Shown in pieces: positions 1-9,385 of a DNA stretch of 64,000 nt. Made by a program: the position numbers and the translations under genes. The stretch spans positions 33,290-97,289 of the forward strand of contig NZ_VNIP01000012.1 of the NCBI RefSeq assembly GCF_008370325.1, in the 5' to 3' direction. The notes under the pieces were generated by a model. It did not search any database. It had not been told where the DNA came from and was given only the letters and a program-made list of their open reading frames with translations. Every line of letters starts with the position of its first letter. Within the stretch, counting starts at the first letter, position 1. The stretch comes from Martinezella tropici (GTDB lineage: Bacteria > Pseudomonadota > Alphaproteobacteria > Rhizobiales > Rhizobiaceae).

Positions 1-1204
1 AATAGCTGCGGCGTGTTCGCGGCGTTTCCGTTTCCCGGCTCTGCGTGCCCGAGGCGAAGTAGACGCCGCGCATCAGCGGCGCTTCGACAAGACTGGATGA
101 CGAGCAAAGCTCGCTCAGCACCTCCTGCAAGCGTTCGCCGAGCGAAGCAAGCTCCGCGGGGAAGCGGAATATCCGGCCGCGCACCTCGACATTCGGCTCC
201 TGCTGCAGGCGTTCGATCAGCATGGCATCGACCCGCTGCTGCAGAAGCGCGAACTCTTCCATGAAGCGCTCGGGCAGGTTCTCGCCCTTGTAGCTCTCGT
301 CGAGATTGAAGGTGGTCCCCCAAACCTGCTCGCGGTCCGTCTTGGCAAGACCGTCAAAAAATTCGACGAAGCCGGTCAATAGATCGGCCTTGGTCAGGAT
401 GACGTAAACGGGTACGCGCGCGTGGAGGAATTCGTCGAGCTCCGATAGCCGTTTGCGGATGGAGCGCACTTCGTCGAGCTGAGCTTCATGGTCGCGACCG
501 AGGAGGTCGCCGATCGAGAGCGTAATAAGGGCACCGTTGATCGGCTGCGAGCGGCGATATTTGCGAAGTAGGCCGAGAAAACCTTCCCATCCAGCCTTCG
601 ATGCGCCGTTCAGATCGTCCTGGGTCGTGTAGCGGCCGGCTGTATCGATCAGGATCGCTTCGTCGGCGAACCACCAATTGCAGTTGCGCGTGCCGCCGGC
701 ACCCTGCACGGAACTGCTTCCCATCGCATCGCCGAGCGGGAACTTCAGCCCAGAATTGGTCAGTGCCGTCGTCTTTCCCGATCCGGGTGCGCCGAAGATG
801 ACATACCAAGGCAATTCGTAAATGTAGCCGAAGCGCTTCTTGCTGATGCGGCGCAGCAGCAGGAGCGCTTCCTTCAGGCGGCCGTGGATTTCGCCGACCT
901 CGGCCTGCTGGCTGGCTGCATCGTCGGCGATGCCGTCCACGAGCGCCTTGTCACGCTTGCGGGCGCGCAGCTTCGAGATCAGCATGTAGATTAGCCAGGC
1001 TGCAATGACCAGGCCGATCGCGATCATCCGGGCACCAACTCCCGCCAGCGGCTTGAAGCTGCCATAACCGGCCATATAGCCGTAGAACCAGATGACGACG
1101 CAAATCGCCGCGACCCAGATGAGCGATATGAAGCGCTGGCCGAGAAGGCCAGCATAGGCCGAAACGTAGGAGCGAAGCGTGTAGAACGCGCCAAGCGGAT
1201 TCAT
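1..1204 (-). CDS. tssM: T6SS membrane-complex protein TssM (IcmF/ImpL), C-terminus beyond window
   Basis: TssM is the large inner-membrane ATPase-like component of the T6SS trans-envelope complex and partners TssL. The frame opens at an ATG that overlaps the tssL stop (ATGA, 1201-1204) and stays open to the left edge, giving about 401 residues of a protein that usually exceeds 1,100. Visible features are two N-terminal membrane segments (about residues 25-47 and 58-77), a P-loop GAPGSGKT near residue 135, the stretch ILIDTAGRYT that follows it, and the IcmF motif RGVYFASGTQ close to the edge. The periplasmic C-terminal part lies outside the window. This is the last visible gene of the minus-strand imp operon. 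The family call is secure. Confidence 0.95.
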   Translation of the reverse strand, partial: MNPLGAFYTLRSYVSAYAGLLGQRFISLIWVAAICVVIWFYGYMAGYGSFKPLAGVGARMIAIGLVIAAWLIYMLISKLRARKRDKALVDGIADDAASQQAEVGEIHGRLKEALLLLRRISKKRFGYIYELPWYVIFGAPGSGKTTALTNSGLKFPLGDAMGSSSVQGAGGTRNCNWWFADEAILIDTAGRYTTQDDLNGASKAGWEGFLGLLRKYRRSQPINGALITLSIGDLLGRDHEAQLDEVRSIRKRLSELDEFLHARVPVYVILTKADLLTGFVEFFDGLAKTDREQVWGTTFNLDESYKGENLPERFMEEFALLQQRVDAMLIERLQQEPNVEVRGRIFRFPAELASLGERLQEVLSELCSSSSLVEAPLMRGVYFASGTQSRETETPRTRRSY

Positions 1205-2721
1205 CGGCCACCCTCCGTCGTTGTCGTCGGTGCCGGCTTGTTGCCGGTCTGCGTTTGCGGTGTCGCTTGTGGGTTGAGGGCAGCATCGCCGAGGCGCTGC
1301 GTCGGATCGGTCAGCACCAGAATTTCCGTCCGACGATTTGCCTCGCGGCCCTCGGGCGTGTCGTTGCTTGCCAGAGGATCGCTGTCGGCGCGCCCCTCCG
1401 TCAGGATCGCCTCCCTGCCGGTGTAAGCCGCCAGAATATTGCCGACGGAGCGCGCGCGCGCTTCGGAAAGATGCCAGTTCGATGGGAACTGCGCGGTGCG
1501 GATCGGCACGTTATCGGTATAGCCGACGACGACCGCGCGGAATTTTTCCGAGGCCAGCGCGCCGCCGATGCGCTGAAGAAGATCGCGGAATTTGTCGCTG
1601 ACTTCCGCGCTGCCGGTGTCGAACAGGCCGGAATTGTTGATGCGCACGAGCAGCCGTCCGTTGGAATTCGACAGCGTGACAAGCTTGCGGTCGACTTCCG
1701 GCTGCAGGAAGGCGAGCAGATTGTCAAGCGGGCTCGGCTGCGCCTTGACCACGGGCGGCGGTGTCTCGGGCTGCTTCTTTACCGGCAAAGGAAGCTGAAC
1801 GGCGACCTCCTTCGGCTTTTCGATCAGCACGCTTGGTGTATCGCGCGGCGGCAGATTGGCGAGACGCTCGAAAGTGGCGTCAGAGGCCCTGTTGAGGGAA
1901 AGCGTAAAGAACATATAGCCAAGCGCAAACAGCAGCGCGAGCACCGAAAGGATCGTCCAGAGCGCAACAGCCGTGCGCAATGGCTTGTGGCGGGCGGAAA
2001 CACCGCGCCAATGCGGCGATAGCTCTCGTTCGAAGACGCCATATTGGCCGAGCAAGGTCTTGTAGAGGCTGTCACGGATGCGCCCGAGCTCCAGCGAGCC
2101 GCGCGGCGAAACGCGTGTGCGGCCCTCGAAGGCAAGCGACAGGCAGAGATAGATGAGCAGCAGCAGGTCCTTGTTGGTGCCGGGGCTCTGCTGGAAATGG
2201 TCGAGAAGATCGAAGACCCGATCGCCGCCGGTGACATCCATGTGGAAGGTCGAGACCAGACCGGAACGCGCCCAGCCGGCGCGAACGCCCCAGCGCTTGC
2301 TTAAGACCACGTCGTCGATCGTCGCGCAGACGATATAATGCGCCGCACGCGCCCGCTCCGGGCTGATGCGGGCGCCGGCAAGATCGCGCTCGTAGCGGCC
2401 GACCGCATCGATCGTCACCCGCCGCAGTTCATCAATGTCTGGCTGTTCCTCGGTATTGCGCAGGCTGTGGGCGAGATTGAGCAGTGGCGCCGCCGAACGC
2501 ACGATAGTGGGAACGTCCTCTCCGCCGAAACGAAAGCCGCGGATCAGGGCATCAACGGACCAGCCGTGCGCATCGCCAGCCTTGCCTCCTGCTTTCTGGT
2601 CCAGTTCTTCGTCCAGGAAATCGGCCATCTTGCGGGCGGTCGCATTCTTGCGGGCGCCGTCCTCGGTCAGCTCGATGATCGTCGGCAGCTCGTGCCAGGG
2701 TGTTGAGTGTGGTGTGTTCAT
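1201..2721 (-). CDS. tssL: T6SS membrane-complex protein TssL with OmpA-like C-terminal domain
   Basis: TssL (ImpK/DotU) anchors the T6SS baseplate to the inner membrane with TssM. The N-terminal half (about residues 60-235) is a DotU-type cytoplasmic domain. One membrane helix follows near residues 255-275, then a proline-rich linker. The C-terminal part (about 345-480) is OmpA/MotB-like, with the peptidoglycan-binding signature around VVGYTDNVPI and the later segments SEARARSVG and NRRTEILV. This is the long, evolved form of TssL. The ATG at 2721 was chosen because it overlaps the tssK stop (ATGA); a start 15 nt upstream is also open. The stop overlaps the tssM start. Confidence 0.95.
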   Translation of the reverse strand: MNTPHSTPWHELPTIIELTEDGARKNATARKMADFLDEELDQKAGGKAGDAHGWSVDALIRGFRFGGEDVPTIVRSAAPLLNLAHSLRNTEEQPDIDELRRVTIDAVGRYERDLAGARISPERARAAHYIVCATIDDVVLSKRWGVRAGWARSGLVSTFHMDVTGGDRVFDLLDHFQQSPGTNKDLLLLIYLCLSLAFEGRTRVSPRGSLELGRIRDSLYKTLLGQYGVFERELSPHWRGVSARHKPLRTAVALWTILSVLALLFALGYMFFTLSLNRASDATFERLANLPPRDTPSVLIEKPKEVAVQLPLPVKKQPETPPPVVKAQPSPLDNLLAFLQPEVDRKLVTLSNSNGRLLVRINNSGLFDTGSAEVSDKFRDLLQRIGGALASEKFRAVVVGYTDNVPIRTAQFPSNWHLSEARARSVGNILAAYTGREAILTEGRADSDPLASNDTPEGREANRRTEILVLTDPTQRLGDAALNPQATPQTQTGNKPAPTTTTEGGR

Positions 2722-4058
2722 TCTCTGAGAGCCCACAGTTCCATCTCCAGGCCAGGAAAGTCGCCCGCGAGATGCAGGGCGATCGCACCGGAGGTATCAA
2801 GCTGTTTCCAAAGCGGATTTTTCGTATCGAGTTCGAAGTAGATCGTGCCCGACCTGTATGGCAGTTGCCGCGGCAGCACGGGGAGCGGCCTGACGGGGAT
2901 GCCTGGCAGCGCGACATTGACGAGCTCGGCGATTCGCTCCACAGGGCCGACCTTGATCTGCGCCGGCAGCTTACGGCGCACATCTTCGGCCGACATCTCG
3001 GCACGGACCGCAAGCACGAAGCCGGCATCCTTGAGCAACGAGCGATCGTTGATGGTGCCGACGCGCACGTCGTGACGCCGTTCGATGAGCTCGATCGCGA
3101 CCGCCGCTTGTTCCAAAACTGCTGAAAGAGAAGAACGCAAGTCATTGAAGACAGCTGCAAATGTCGCCTTCAGATCGTCATGGCGATAGGGTGGAAAATC
3201 GCTGGCGCGCTTGCGGTCGGTGGTGAAGGTGGCAAGCTCGCCCGCGAGCTGGATACATTCCTCGTAAAAGGTCAGAGGATGCATCCGCGAGGCATTCGCC
3301 GCGATGTGTCGCAGCATCGGATCGGCACGATTGAGAATGTGGAGCAGGAAATAGTCTCCCACTTCGGCGGTGCCGCGCACAGTGGGATCGCCGATGCGCT
3401 CGGCAATCGCCTCGGCGCGATGACGCACGATGCCGAGCAGTTCGGTGATGAGCTCGTTCAACCGCGCTTCAGCGGCGCAATTCAGGGAGGGTGCGATATA
3501 ATCGGGATCGAGGACAACCGACCTGTCGGAGCGGACTTCGATGATGCGGGCAAGCCCGATCAGGTCGTAGCCGGCCAGTTCGTCGCCGGTCTTCAGATAG
3601 CGTAGGCTCAGGCGGCCGACGTCGATCGGCGCCATGAAGTCAGTCTCCATATTCGCATCCGGCGCCTCATATTGCGAGGCGGTGATGCGCATGCTGTTGC
3701 GCATGGCGCTGCCGTTCATGGCAACGTCTGCCTTCCCCGGCTGGCGGGCCGGCAGGGCCAGATAGACGATGGCGTTCTTTGTCGAATCATCGAGGTCAAG
3801 CGGGGGAGGCAGGTCCGCATCGATCGGCGCTTCGAAGGGCGTGCCGTCGGGTAGGATGCCGCGCAGGTTCGACAGCGCAAATTGGCCGATGGCAAGCGCG
3901 CTGCGATCAATGCCGATTTCAGCGATGCCCCAGGGATAGGGTGCAAGCCCCCGGGCAGTCGTGCGAACCAGCCGCTCCGTCCAGCGGTCGGCCTGCTGGA
4001 AATGCTGCACGCGAAGGAACATGCCTTCGCTCCAAGCCACTCGGTTTTCGTTCTTCAT
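2718..4058 (-). CDS. tssK: T6SS baseplate protein TssK
   Basis: TssK (ImpJ/VasE) is the trimeric baseplate component that links the baseplate to the TssL-TssM membrane complex. The 446-residue length is normal for the family. The N-terminus has the characteristic VAWSEGMFLRVQHFQQ block seen at the start of TssK proteins, and an acidic PPPLDLDD segment lies in the N-terminal third. The ATG overlaps the stop of the preceding FHA gene by 4 nt, and the stop overlaps tssL, so translation is probably coupled through this stretch. No anomaly was seen. Confidence 0.95.
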   Translation of the reverse strand: MKNENRVAWSEGMFLRVQHFQQADRWTERLVRTTARGLAPYPWGIAEIGIDRSALAIGQFALSNLRGILPDGTPFEAPIDADLPPPLDLDDSTKNAIVYLALPARQPGKADVAMNGSAMRNSMRITASQYEAPDANMETDFMAPIDVGRLSLRYLKTGDELAGYDLIGLARIIEVRSDRSVVLDPDYIAPSLNCAAEARLNELITELLGIVRHRAEAIAERIGDPTVRGTAEVGDYFLLHILNRADPMLRHIAANASRMHPLTFYEECIQLAGELATFTTDRKRASDFPPYRHDDLKATFAAVFNDLRSSLSAVLEQAAVAIELIERRHDVRVGTINDRSLLKDAGFVLAVRAEMSAEDVRRKLPAQIKVGPVERIAELVNVALPGIPVRPLPVLPRQLPYRSGTIYFELDTKNPLWKQLDTSGAIALHLAGDFPGLEMELWALRE

Positions 4059-5248
4059 CGGGTGTTGCCCGTCCTCTCTGAAAAACTGCTGTTATGCTGT
4101 TCGTCGCGGCCATCCGCGGGAGCCTGGAACGCCTCGGCCAGCAGATCGCGGACCGAAAGGCTTTTGCCGTCCTTTTCGAAGCGGCTGCGATAGGCCTTCC
4201 AATAGTCGCGGCTGCCATGCCAAAGAGCCTTGCGCGGGGAGGCATCGACCTGCGCCTCGATCATGCGCGGCTCGAAAATCCGGCTTGCTTCGCGGACGAG
4301 ATTTTCAAGGCCGGCGTTGAGCATGGATTGCCTTGAAATGAGCGATCGAAGGCGTTCGGCGAGTCGCTCGGTCCGTTCTCGGCTGAACAGCGAGGCGGAT
4401 GAATGCGCGCTATTGTCCTCCACGCCGAAGATCGATGCCCCGTCGTCGAGGGTCTGCTCCAATGTGTCGACAAGGGCTTCGAGCTGCCGAAGCGGATCGA
4501 ATTGCAAAGCCAGGCTCGTATCGTCCTCCCCTTGATCTGCGTCATCGATGGTTCGGATATCGTTGGCCGGAACGATCGTTTTCGCGGTCTCGGTGGTCTC
4601 CCGCACGCTGCTGCGGGCAACAGCGACGGAGACATGTGTCGCCGGGCCATGTTCCAACTGGCTGCCAAGCTCGAAATCCGAGTTCCAGTCGTTCGGAAGG
4701 GTTGGCTTGATGCCGTCGATATCAGGCGGGCCGTTCCAGCCGATATCGACATTTCTGCTGGGCGACTTGCCCTTTTTGGAGGATTGCGGAACCGATGCGA
4801 TCCAATCATCGCCGCCCCGCTGGCCAAGCACACCGGTTGCCGTGCTGCCGCCCGGCGCAATGTCGGCCAGGATCGAGGAGATCGTCATAGTTTCATCACT
4901 GAGGCGCAGATCGGCAGCCGGATCGTCGATATCGCGGTCTGCTTCCCCGGAAATGACGACGCTGAAGGTGATATCGCCGAATGTGATCCTGGACTTGTCC
5001 GAAAGCCTTGCGGTTTCTCCTTCCAGTATCGTTGCGCCATCCACATGGGTTCCATTGGCGCTCTGGTCGCGAAGCAGAAAACCGATGCGATCGCGCTCGA
5101 TCACGCAATGAATTTTCGAGATCAGCCGGTCCGGGTCGGAAACCTGCCAGTCGCAATCCGGCGATCGGCCGAGCGTGCGCCTGCCGCGTTCGAAAAACCA
5201 GCCCTTGCTGGAGCCCTCTCCGGAGATTTGCCGCAGCTCAAGCCGCAT
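4055..5248 (-). CDS. tagH: T6SS-associated FHA-domain protein (ImpI/TagH)
   Basis: This is a forkhead-associated protein of the imp operon (ImpI, also called Fha or TagH). In other systems such proteins sense threonine phosphorylation by PpkA and promote T6SS assembly. The FHA domain is at the N-terminus (about residues 20-95), with the phosphothreonine-binding elements GRSPDCDW, SKIHC and DQSANGTHVDG. A long low-complexity linker follows (about 110-260). The C-terminal part, about 265-360, contains FDPLRQLEALVDTLEQ and a helical region typical of the TagH C-terminal domain. The start overlaps tssG by 11 nt. The matching kinase/phosphatase gene (impN) would be expected left of the window. Confidence 0.9.
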   Translation of the reverse strand: MRLELRQISGEGSSKGWFFERGRRTLGRSPDCDWQVSDPDRLISKIHCVIERDRIGFLLRDQSANGTHVDGATILEGETARLSDKSRITFGDITFSVVISGEADRDIDDPAADLRLSDETMTISSILADIAPGGSTATGVLGQRGGDDWIASVPQSSKKGKSPSRNVDIGWNGPPDIDGIKPTLPNDWNSDFELGSQLEHGPATHVSVAVARSSVRETTETAKTIVPANDIRTIDDADQGEDDTSLALQFDPLRQLEALVDTLEQTLDDGASIFGVEDNSAHSSASLFSRERTERLAERLRSLISRQSMLNAGLENLVREASRIFEPRMIEAQVDASPRKALWHGSRDYWKAYRSRFEKDGKSLSVRDLLAEAFQAPADGRDEQHNSSFSERTGNTR

Positions 5249-6272
5249 GAGCGCCTCCCTCGTTCAATGGCCCACGGGTCAGGCTGGGCTCGATGATAAC
5301 GGCATCGCCGCTGTCGCGATCTGCCGCGGCAACGCGTGCCCAGCTGTTCCATCCAAGCCTCGGCGGATCGCCGCCCTCACCAAGCTGGCAGAAGGGGATA
5401 TGGTCTTTTTTCAAGACAACCTGGATGTCGAAATCGAGCGATGGACCGACATAGAGCCGTGTCAACGCAAAAAGCGCATCGATGTTGCTGCTGTCAGGCG
5501 AAAGCGAACGGTAGTCCTCATAATCGACAGGCCCGATAACCACGCGGAAACTACCGCCGAAATCATGGATCGCCGCCCCCGCCGTTGCATTGACGCCCAG
5601 CTGCACGCCCTGCGGCTGGCCCATACGGCTGCGCTCCTCGGGGGGAATGGAAAGCCAGCGCCCCTTGAACAATTCGATTTGAACCGGAAGGCCGCTGAAT
5701 TCCTGCAGCATGGCCCGCAGATTGACCGCATTGCGCGTCCGCGCCGCAAAGAAGCCGGAAAACCTCAGGATCAGCTCGTCATCCGGCCGAACCTGCTCCT
5801 TCAGCTTCGCCGTGCCAAGGCCCGAAAGCGCAAACAGCGCCGTGATGAAGGAATTTCCGCCTCTGTCCGGGCTCCATCGCATGCGGCGGGCGAGCCGGTA
5901 TTTTTCGCAGGCATCGACGAAAAGCTCCGCAAGGCGGCTGGTGAACAGATCGAAGAAGCTTGAAAGCCCATGAGCGCGATTGCGCTCTTCGCGCATGACA
6001 AGCTCATTGTAGCTCGGCGGCATGGCGCCGAGAGGGCCAAGCAGGCAGGCCATGCTGGCTCGCACCGAGCCCATCATACCCTTACGCTTGAAGTCGCTAA
6101 CGGCAAGCGGAGCCGGCGAAACACCGACCGGCGAGGATACCGTCAAGTGATCGCCGGCCGCCTGCTGGGCGACGCGAAATGCCGTCGTCGGCTCGAAGCG
6201 ACCGGGGTCGCGTTCGAGCAGCGCGGCAAGCATTTCGCTCTCACTTGGCCGAAACTGGTCCATCGCCTTCAA
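5238..6272 (-). CDS. tssG: T6SS baseplate protein TssG
   Basis: TssG (ImpH/VasB) forms the baseplate wedge with TssE and TssF. At 344 residues it has normal length. Recognisable elements are the N-terminal FFDLFTSRLAELF segment that follows a short helical domain, the central GRWLSIPPEERSRMG block, and the C-terminal LGWNSW motif (about residue 310), which corresponds to the LGW-type motif near the end of TssG proteins. The ATG at 6272 gives an MKAMDQF start; the internal ATG at 6263 is an alternative. It ends inside the start of tagH (11 nt overlap) and begins 12 nt after tssF. Confidence 0.93.
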   Translation of the reverse strand: MKAMDQFRPSESEMLAALLERDPGRFEPTTAFRVAQQAAGDHLTVSSPVGVSPAPLAVSDFKRKGMMGSVRASMACLLGPLGAMPPSYNELVMREERNRAHGLSSFFDLFTSRLAELFVDACEKYRLARRMRWSPDRGGNSFITALFALSGLGTAKLKEQVRPDDELILRFSGFFAARTRNAVNLRAMLQEFSGLPVQIELFKGRWLSIPPEERSRMGQPQGVQLGVNATAGAAIHDFGGSFRVVIGPVDYEDYRSLSPDSSNIDALFALTRLYVGPSLDFDIQVVLKKDHIPFCQLGEGGDPPRLGWNSWARVAAADRDSGDAVIIEPSLTRGPLNEGGAHAA

Positions 6273-6284
6273 ATCATCCTTTCG

Positions 6285-8066
6285 TCAAAGCAGCGGCCGT
6301 TCGGCGGCGCGGGCCGGCCAGACGGCAATTGGCTTCGATTGCCCCTTCATCGAGATGGAGAGGCGGGTGAAACTGTTGATCGAGGTGTAAAGGCCGAAAA
6401 ACCGGTCGAGAACGCTGCCGAAAAGATAGGCCGAAGGTCTGTCGATGGCAGCCGGATCGAACTCCAGCCGGATATCCGTGCCCGTCACCATCCCGCCGCT
6501 GCCAAGCCGGGTCATCGAACTCTTGGCGTCGACCCGCACCAAGGCATCGGCGAGCTGGCGGGTCTCGCGGCTGTCCCTGAATGCGTAGAGCGCCAGAATG
6601 TCCTTGAGCGCGGCGCCATCATTGTCGAAAATGGACAGATGGTTGAGCTGGAGATGCGACATGAGCCGCCAGTTGCGCCCCTGCTGTTCGTTCATTCGCA
6701 CGGACGGCGTCGGCGCCATCAAGGCTTCGACGGCCCCCACTGCCTCGCTGCCGGAGGCAAGCTGCAGATAGGGATGGCCGCCGCCGAAGGGCAATTGCTC
6801 GGGCAATTCGCGATTAAGGCAAAGAGCGTCGATGCTGGCGATCCTATCGACGGGACCGCTTGCACGGCGCGCCCGATCGACGAAGGTGATTTCCATGTCC
6901 GACGTGTGGTCATCGGCATCGAAACGGCGAGCGCACTGCCAGAAGAGCGACGAGGCTCCGCCTTTCAAGCTGCGGCCGAAAAACGGCTGGCACTGTTCCT
7001 CTTCACCGGTGCGGCCCGATATGAGCACTTTCTCGATCGCGTAGATCTCGCGCGTCTTCTGCCGCCTGGCATCCGGCAGCACACGATATTCCGTACGTGT
7101 CCCGTCGAGCGCAATCGGCTCGCAGGTCTGACGGAACAGATTGACGATCGGGGTGGCATTCAAGACGAAATCGCGCGCCGAAATGGCTCGCTCCAACTTG
7201 GCACTGGTTTCGTCGAGATAGATGAAGATTTCCAGCGTCTCGCCACGCCACGCCTTCAGTCCGACGATATCGACGAAGAGGAATTTCTGTGGCAAGGCGA
7301 AGAATTCCGTCAGCAGTCGATAGCCGGTGAAGCTCGATGCGGGGTAGGGCAATATGGCGTCGTCTGGCTCGAACCCGACCGGGCGGAGCGCTTTGGCCGG
7401 CAGCATGACAGGAGCGCGATCATCAGCATGATGGGCTAGAGCGATGCCGAGCGTATGATTGACGAGAAGCTCGTGAATGGCGATAGCTTGCTGCCAGGAG
7501 GAGCCGATGTGAAGCCGAAGCCGGTCGAGGCCGATCTCGCCGAGTGGCTTGTTGCTGTCACGTGCCCGGATCGACAGGCGCAGGCAGCCGGCAGCCCCGG
7601 CGTGAGGTGACGGTGGCGCGCTGATCGGATGACCGGCCAGGGAAGCCGAAACGATCTCTATCGGCGCGATCTGGGTGTCCTGCGTGGTGCGGAAGCGGCA
7701 GCTCTCGCCGCCGATCGGCTCCGCGAAGATTTCCGTGTGGCGCGGCACGGTCTGCACGGAGGCCAGCGTGGTGCTGGGGGCAAAGCGCACGATGCTCATC
7801 GAGGGCAACGGTGCCAGATAGTGCGGATAGAGCGTTTCCAGCAGGCCATCCGTCAGTTCGGGAAACTCGTCGTCGAGCTTCTGGCGCACGCGGGCCGCCG
7901 AATAGGCGAAGCTCTGGATCAGCCGCTCGACATGCGGATCGTCAGCGACTTCGCCTGTCACACGCAGGCGGCCGGCAATCTTCGGAAAAGCGTCGGCAAA
8001 CCGTGCTGCCCGCCTGCGGATGGCGGCAAGCTCGTCGTTGTAGCGTTGCAGAAAGCCGTCAGCCAT
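6285..8066 (-). CDS. tssF: T6SS baseplate protein TssF
   Basis: TssF (ImpG/VasA) is the main baseplate wedge protein. The 593-residue length fits the family. The N-terminus shows the classic TssF opening, with FLQRYNDELAAIRRRAARFA, the PHVERLIQSFAY segment and LTDGLLETLYPHYLAPLPSM. The central domain has regularly spaced beta-strand blocks and the C-terminus contains FGSVLDRFFGLYTSINSF, matching the conserved end of the family. The start overlaps the tssE stop by 8 nt. The reading frame shows no disruption. Confidence 0.95.
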   Translation of the reverse strand: MADGFLQRYNDELAAIRRRAARFADAFPKIAGRLRVTGEVADDPHVERLIQSFAYSAARVRQKLDDEFPELTDGLLETLYPHYLAPLPSMSIVRFAPSTTLASVQTVPRHTEIFAEPIGGESCRFRTTQDTQIAPIEIVSASLAGHPISAPPSPHAGAAGCLRLSIRARDSNKPLGEIGLDRLRLHIGSSWQQAIAIHELLVNHTLGIALAHHADDRAPVMLPAKALRPVGFEPDDAILPYPASSFTGYRLLTEFFALPQKFLFVDIVGLKAWRGETLEIFIYLDETSAKLERAISARDFVLNATPIVNLFRQTCEPIALDGTRTEYRVLPDARRQKTREIYAIEKVLISGRTGEEEQCQPFFGRSLKGGASSLFWQCARRFDADDHTSDMEITFVDRARRASGPVDRIASIDALCLNRELPEQLPFGGGHPYLQLASGSEAVGAVEALMAPTPSVRMNEQQGRNWRLMSHLQLNHLSIFDNDGAALKDILALYAFRDSRETRQLADALVRVDAKSSMTRLGSGGMVTGTDIRLEFDPAAIDRPSAYLFGSVLDRFFGLYTSINSFTRLSISMKGQSKPIAVWPARAAERPLL

Positions 8067-8568
8067 TGTTGGCCTCCACCAGGAAGCGCTGGGTCGATGG
8101 GTCTATCGTCGATTCAAAGCTGATGGGCGGCATGCCCTCATGCACGCGGAAGGTTGCCTGAATGCGCATGCGCAGGGCGCGCTCGCCATTGCCCCGGCTC
8201 TTCAGGATGTTCACCCGCACGTCGGAAAGCCGCGTTTCGAACAGCGCGATCCGCCGCTCGATCAGGCGGGCAAGGCGGTTCTTGGCTTCATCGGTCACAA
8301 GATTTGCCGATACCATGCCGTCGACACCGAAGGACACCAGCGCGTCGCCGAGCTCATCATAGATCGAGGGCGGCGCAGTCGGCCGACGGCGGGTGTTGAG
8401 CAGGGCTTCGAGATCGCGGCGGATGCATTCGCGCAGTTCACGCAGTTGCTCGGCTGACGTCAGCGGCGGATCCTGCAGGCGATCGGGATTTTCGTCGATC
8501 AGCCGATCGATGATCGATCTGGCGACAACCCTTTCCCGAGGCCTGTAGCGTTCCAGCGGATCAACCAT
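8059..8568 (-). CDS. tssE: T6SS baseplate gp25-like protein TssE
   Basis: TssE (ImpF) is the phage gp25-like baseplate protein that helps start sheath polymerisation. The 169-residue product contains the gp25 core, with LRECIRRDLEALLNTRR followed by the SIYDELGDALVSFG block and a C-terminal ALRMRIQATF strand region. The ATG at 8568 is preferred because a GAGG element lies about 10 nt upstream; ATG 8577 and an upstream start at 8610 are in frame but have poorer spacing. The gene overlaps tagJ upstream and tssF downstream by 8 nt each, as expected in this operon. Confidence 0.92.
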   Translation of the reverse strand: MVDPLERYRPRERVVARSIIDRLIDENPDRLQDPPLTSAEQLRELRECIRRDLEALLNTRRRPTAPPSIYDELGDALVSFGVDGMVSANLVTDEAKNRLARLIERRIALFETRLSDVRVNILKSRGNGERALRMRIQATFRVHEGMPPISFESTIDPSTQRFLVEANNG

Positions 8569-9385
8569 GGGCGGCATGCCTCGTCTCGTCGGAGCCAGAG
8601 ATCGCTCCAAGCGACGTCAGATCGTGAAAGGAAACGAGATCGTCGCCTGCTAGGAGGCATTTCTGGCCGCGGCCGGTGGTGATGCCCGTCGGTTCGTCGA
8701 CCCATTCGGTCTCGCGGCCAAGCAGCAGCTTCGCCCCTGCCGTACCGTGATAGATCGCGGGGAGGAGCACGGGCGCGCTTGCCCCGTCCACCAATTCCAG
8801 CTCAGCCCGGCGGAAGGCGAGATCGCGCGGACGTGCAATCGGTTCGACGCGAAGGGCCGCAACCCTGGAAAAGTCGATCCACAGATAGGCCCCGCCCGTC
8901 ATGATGACCTCAAGGGCATGCGGGATACGGTCGTCGAGATCACGGAAGTCCGAAACGAGCCTGTCATTCCAATGCATCGGTCGTTCGCCGCGAATCTCCT
9001 CCAGGGATTGTAGCGCCGTGGACGTATCCGGAGAGCGATCGCGATGCGCAATCGCAACCTTCATGGCCGCCTGGTCGAGAGCGGTCGGGCCGTTCGGAAA
9101 ATCCGGCGCGGCGGCGCTATCAAACCAGGCCGAACGCGCCGCCATTGCCCGCAGCTGATTGCGCAGCATGGCGAAGCCCATCATATCCTCCGGCGCAAAT
9201 GTTGTTGCAAGGTTGCACTGCGCGTCGGCTCGTTCGTAGTCGCCGGCAAGGATCAGGAGATCGATGAGGAGATGTCTTCCGTCCTTGTCGGTCGGTGCCG
9301 CCTTCACATGCGCTTTCGCCTGCTCGATCGCATCGTCGAGCGCGTTTTCGCTGAGGGCTTCGGCGATCTTGGCGGCGAGCGTCAT
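8561..9385 (-). CDS. tagJ: T6SS accessory protein TagJ (ImpE)
   Basis: ImpE/TagJ is an accessory protein reported in other systems to bind the TssB sheath subunit and to help ClpV recruitment. The 274-residue protein begins with a TPR-like helical segment (about residues 1-90, with LLIDLLILAGDYERADAQ). It continues with the family-specific C-terminal SciE-type domain, which contains GGAYLWIDFSRVAALRVEP and the PRDLAFRRAEL segment. It overlaps tssC2 upstream (4 nt, ATGA) and tssE downstream (8 nt). Presence of this gene beside a second tssC is the standard rhizobial imp layout. Confidence 0.9.
   Translation of the reverse strand: MTLAAKIAEALSENALDDAIEQAKAHVKAAPTDKDGRHLLIDLLILAGDYERADAQCNLATTFAPEDMMGFAMLRNQLRAMAARSAWFDSAAAPDFPNGPTALDQAAMKVAIAHRDRSPDTSTALQSLEEIRGERPMHWNDRLVSDFRDLDDRIPHALEVIMTGGAYLWIDFSRVAALRVEPIARPRDLAFRRAELELVDGASAPVLLPAIYHGTAGAKLLLGRETEWVDEPTGITTGRGQKCLLAGDDLVSFHDLTSLGAISGSDETRHAAHG

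Noticed and set aside
5970..7439. Open frame of 489 codons on the plus strand across tssG and tssF
   Set aside because: It is an antisense shadow of TssF/TssG, whose motifs and overlaps are clear. The product has no recognisable domain.
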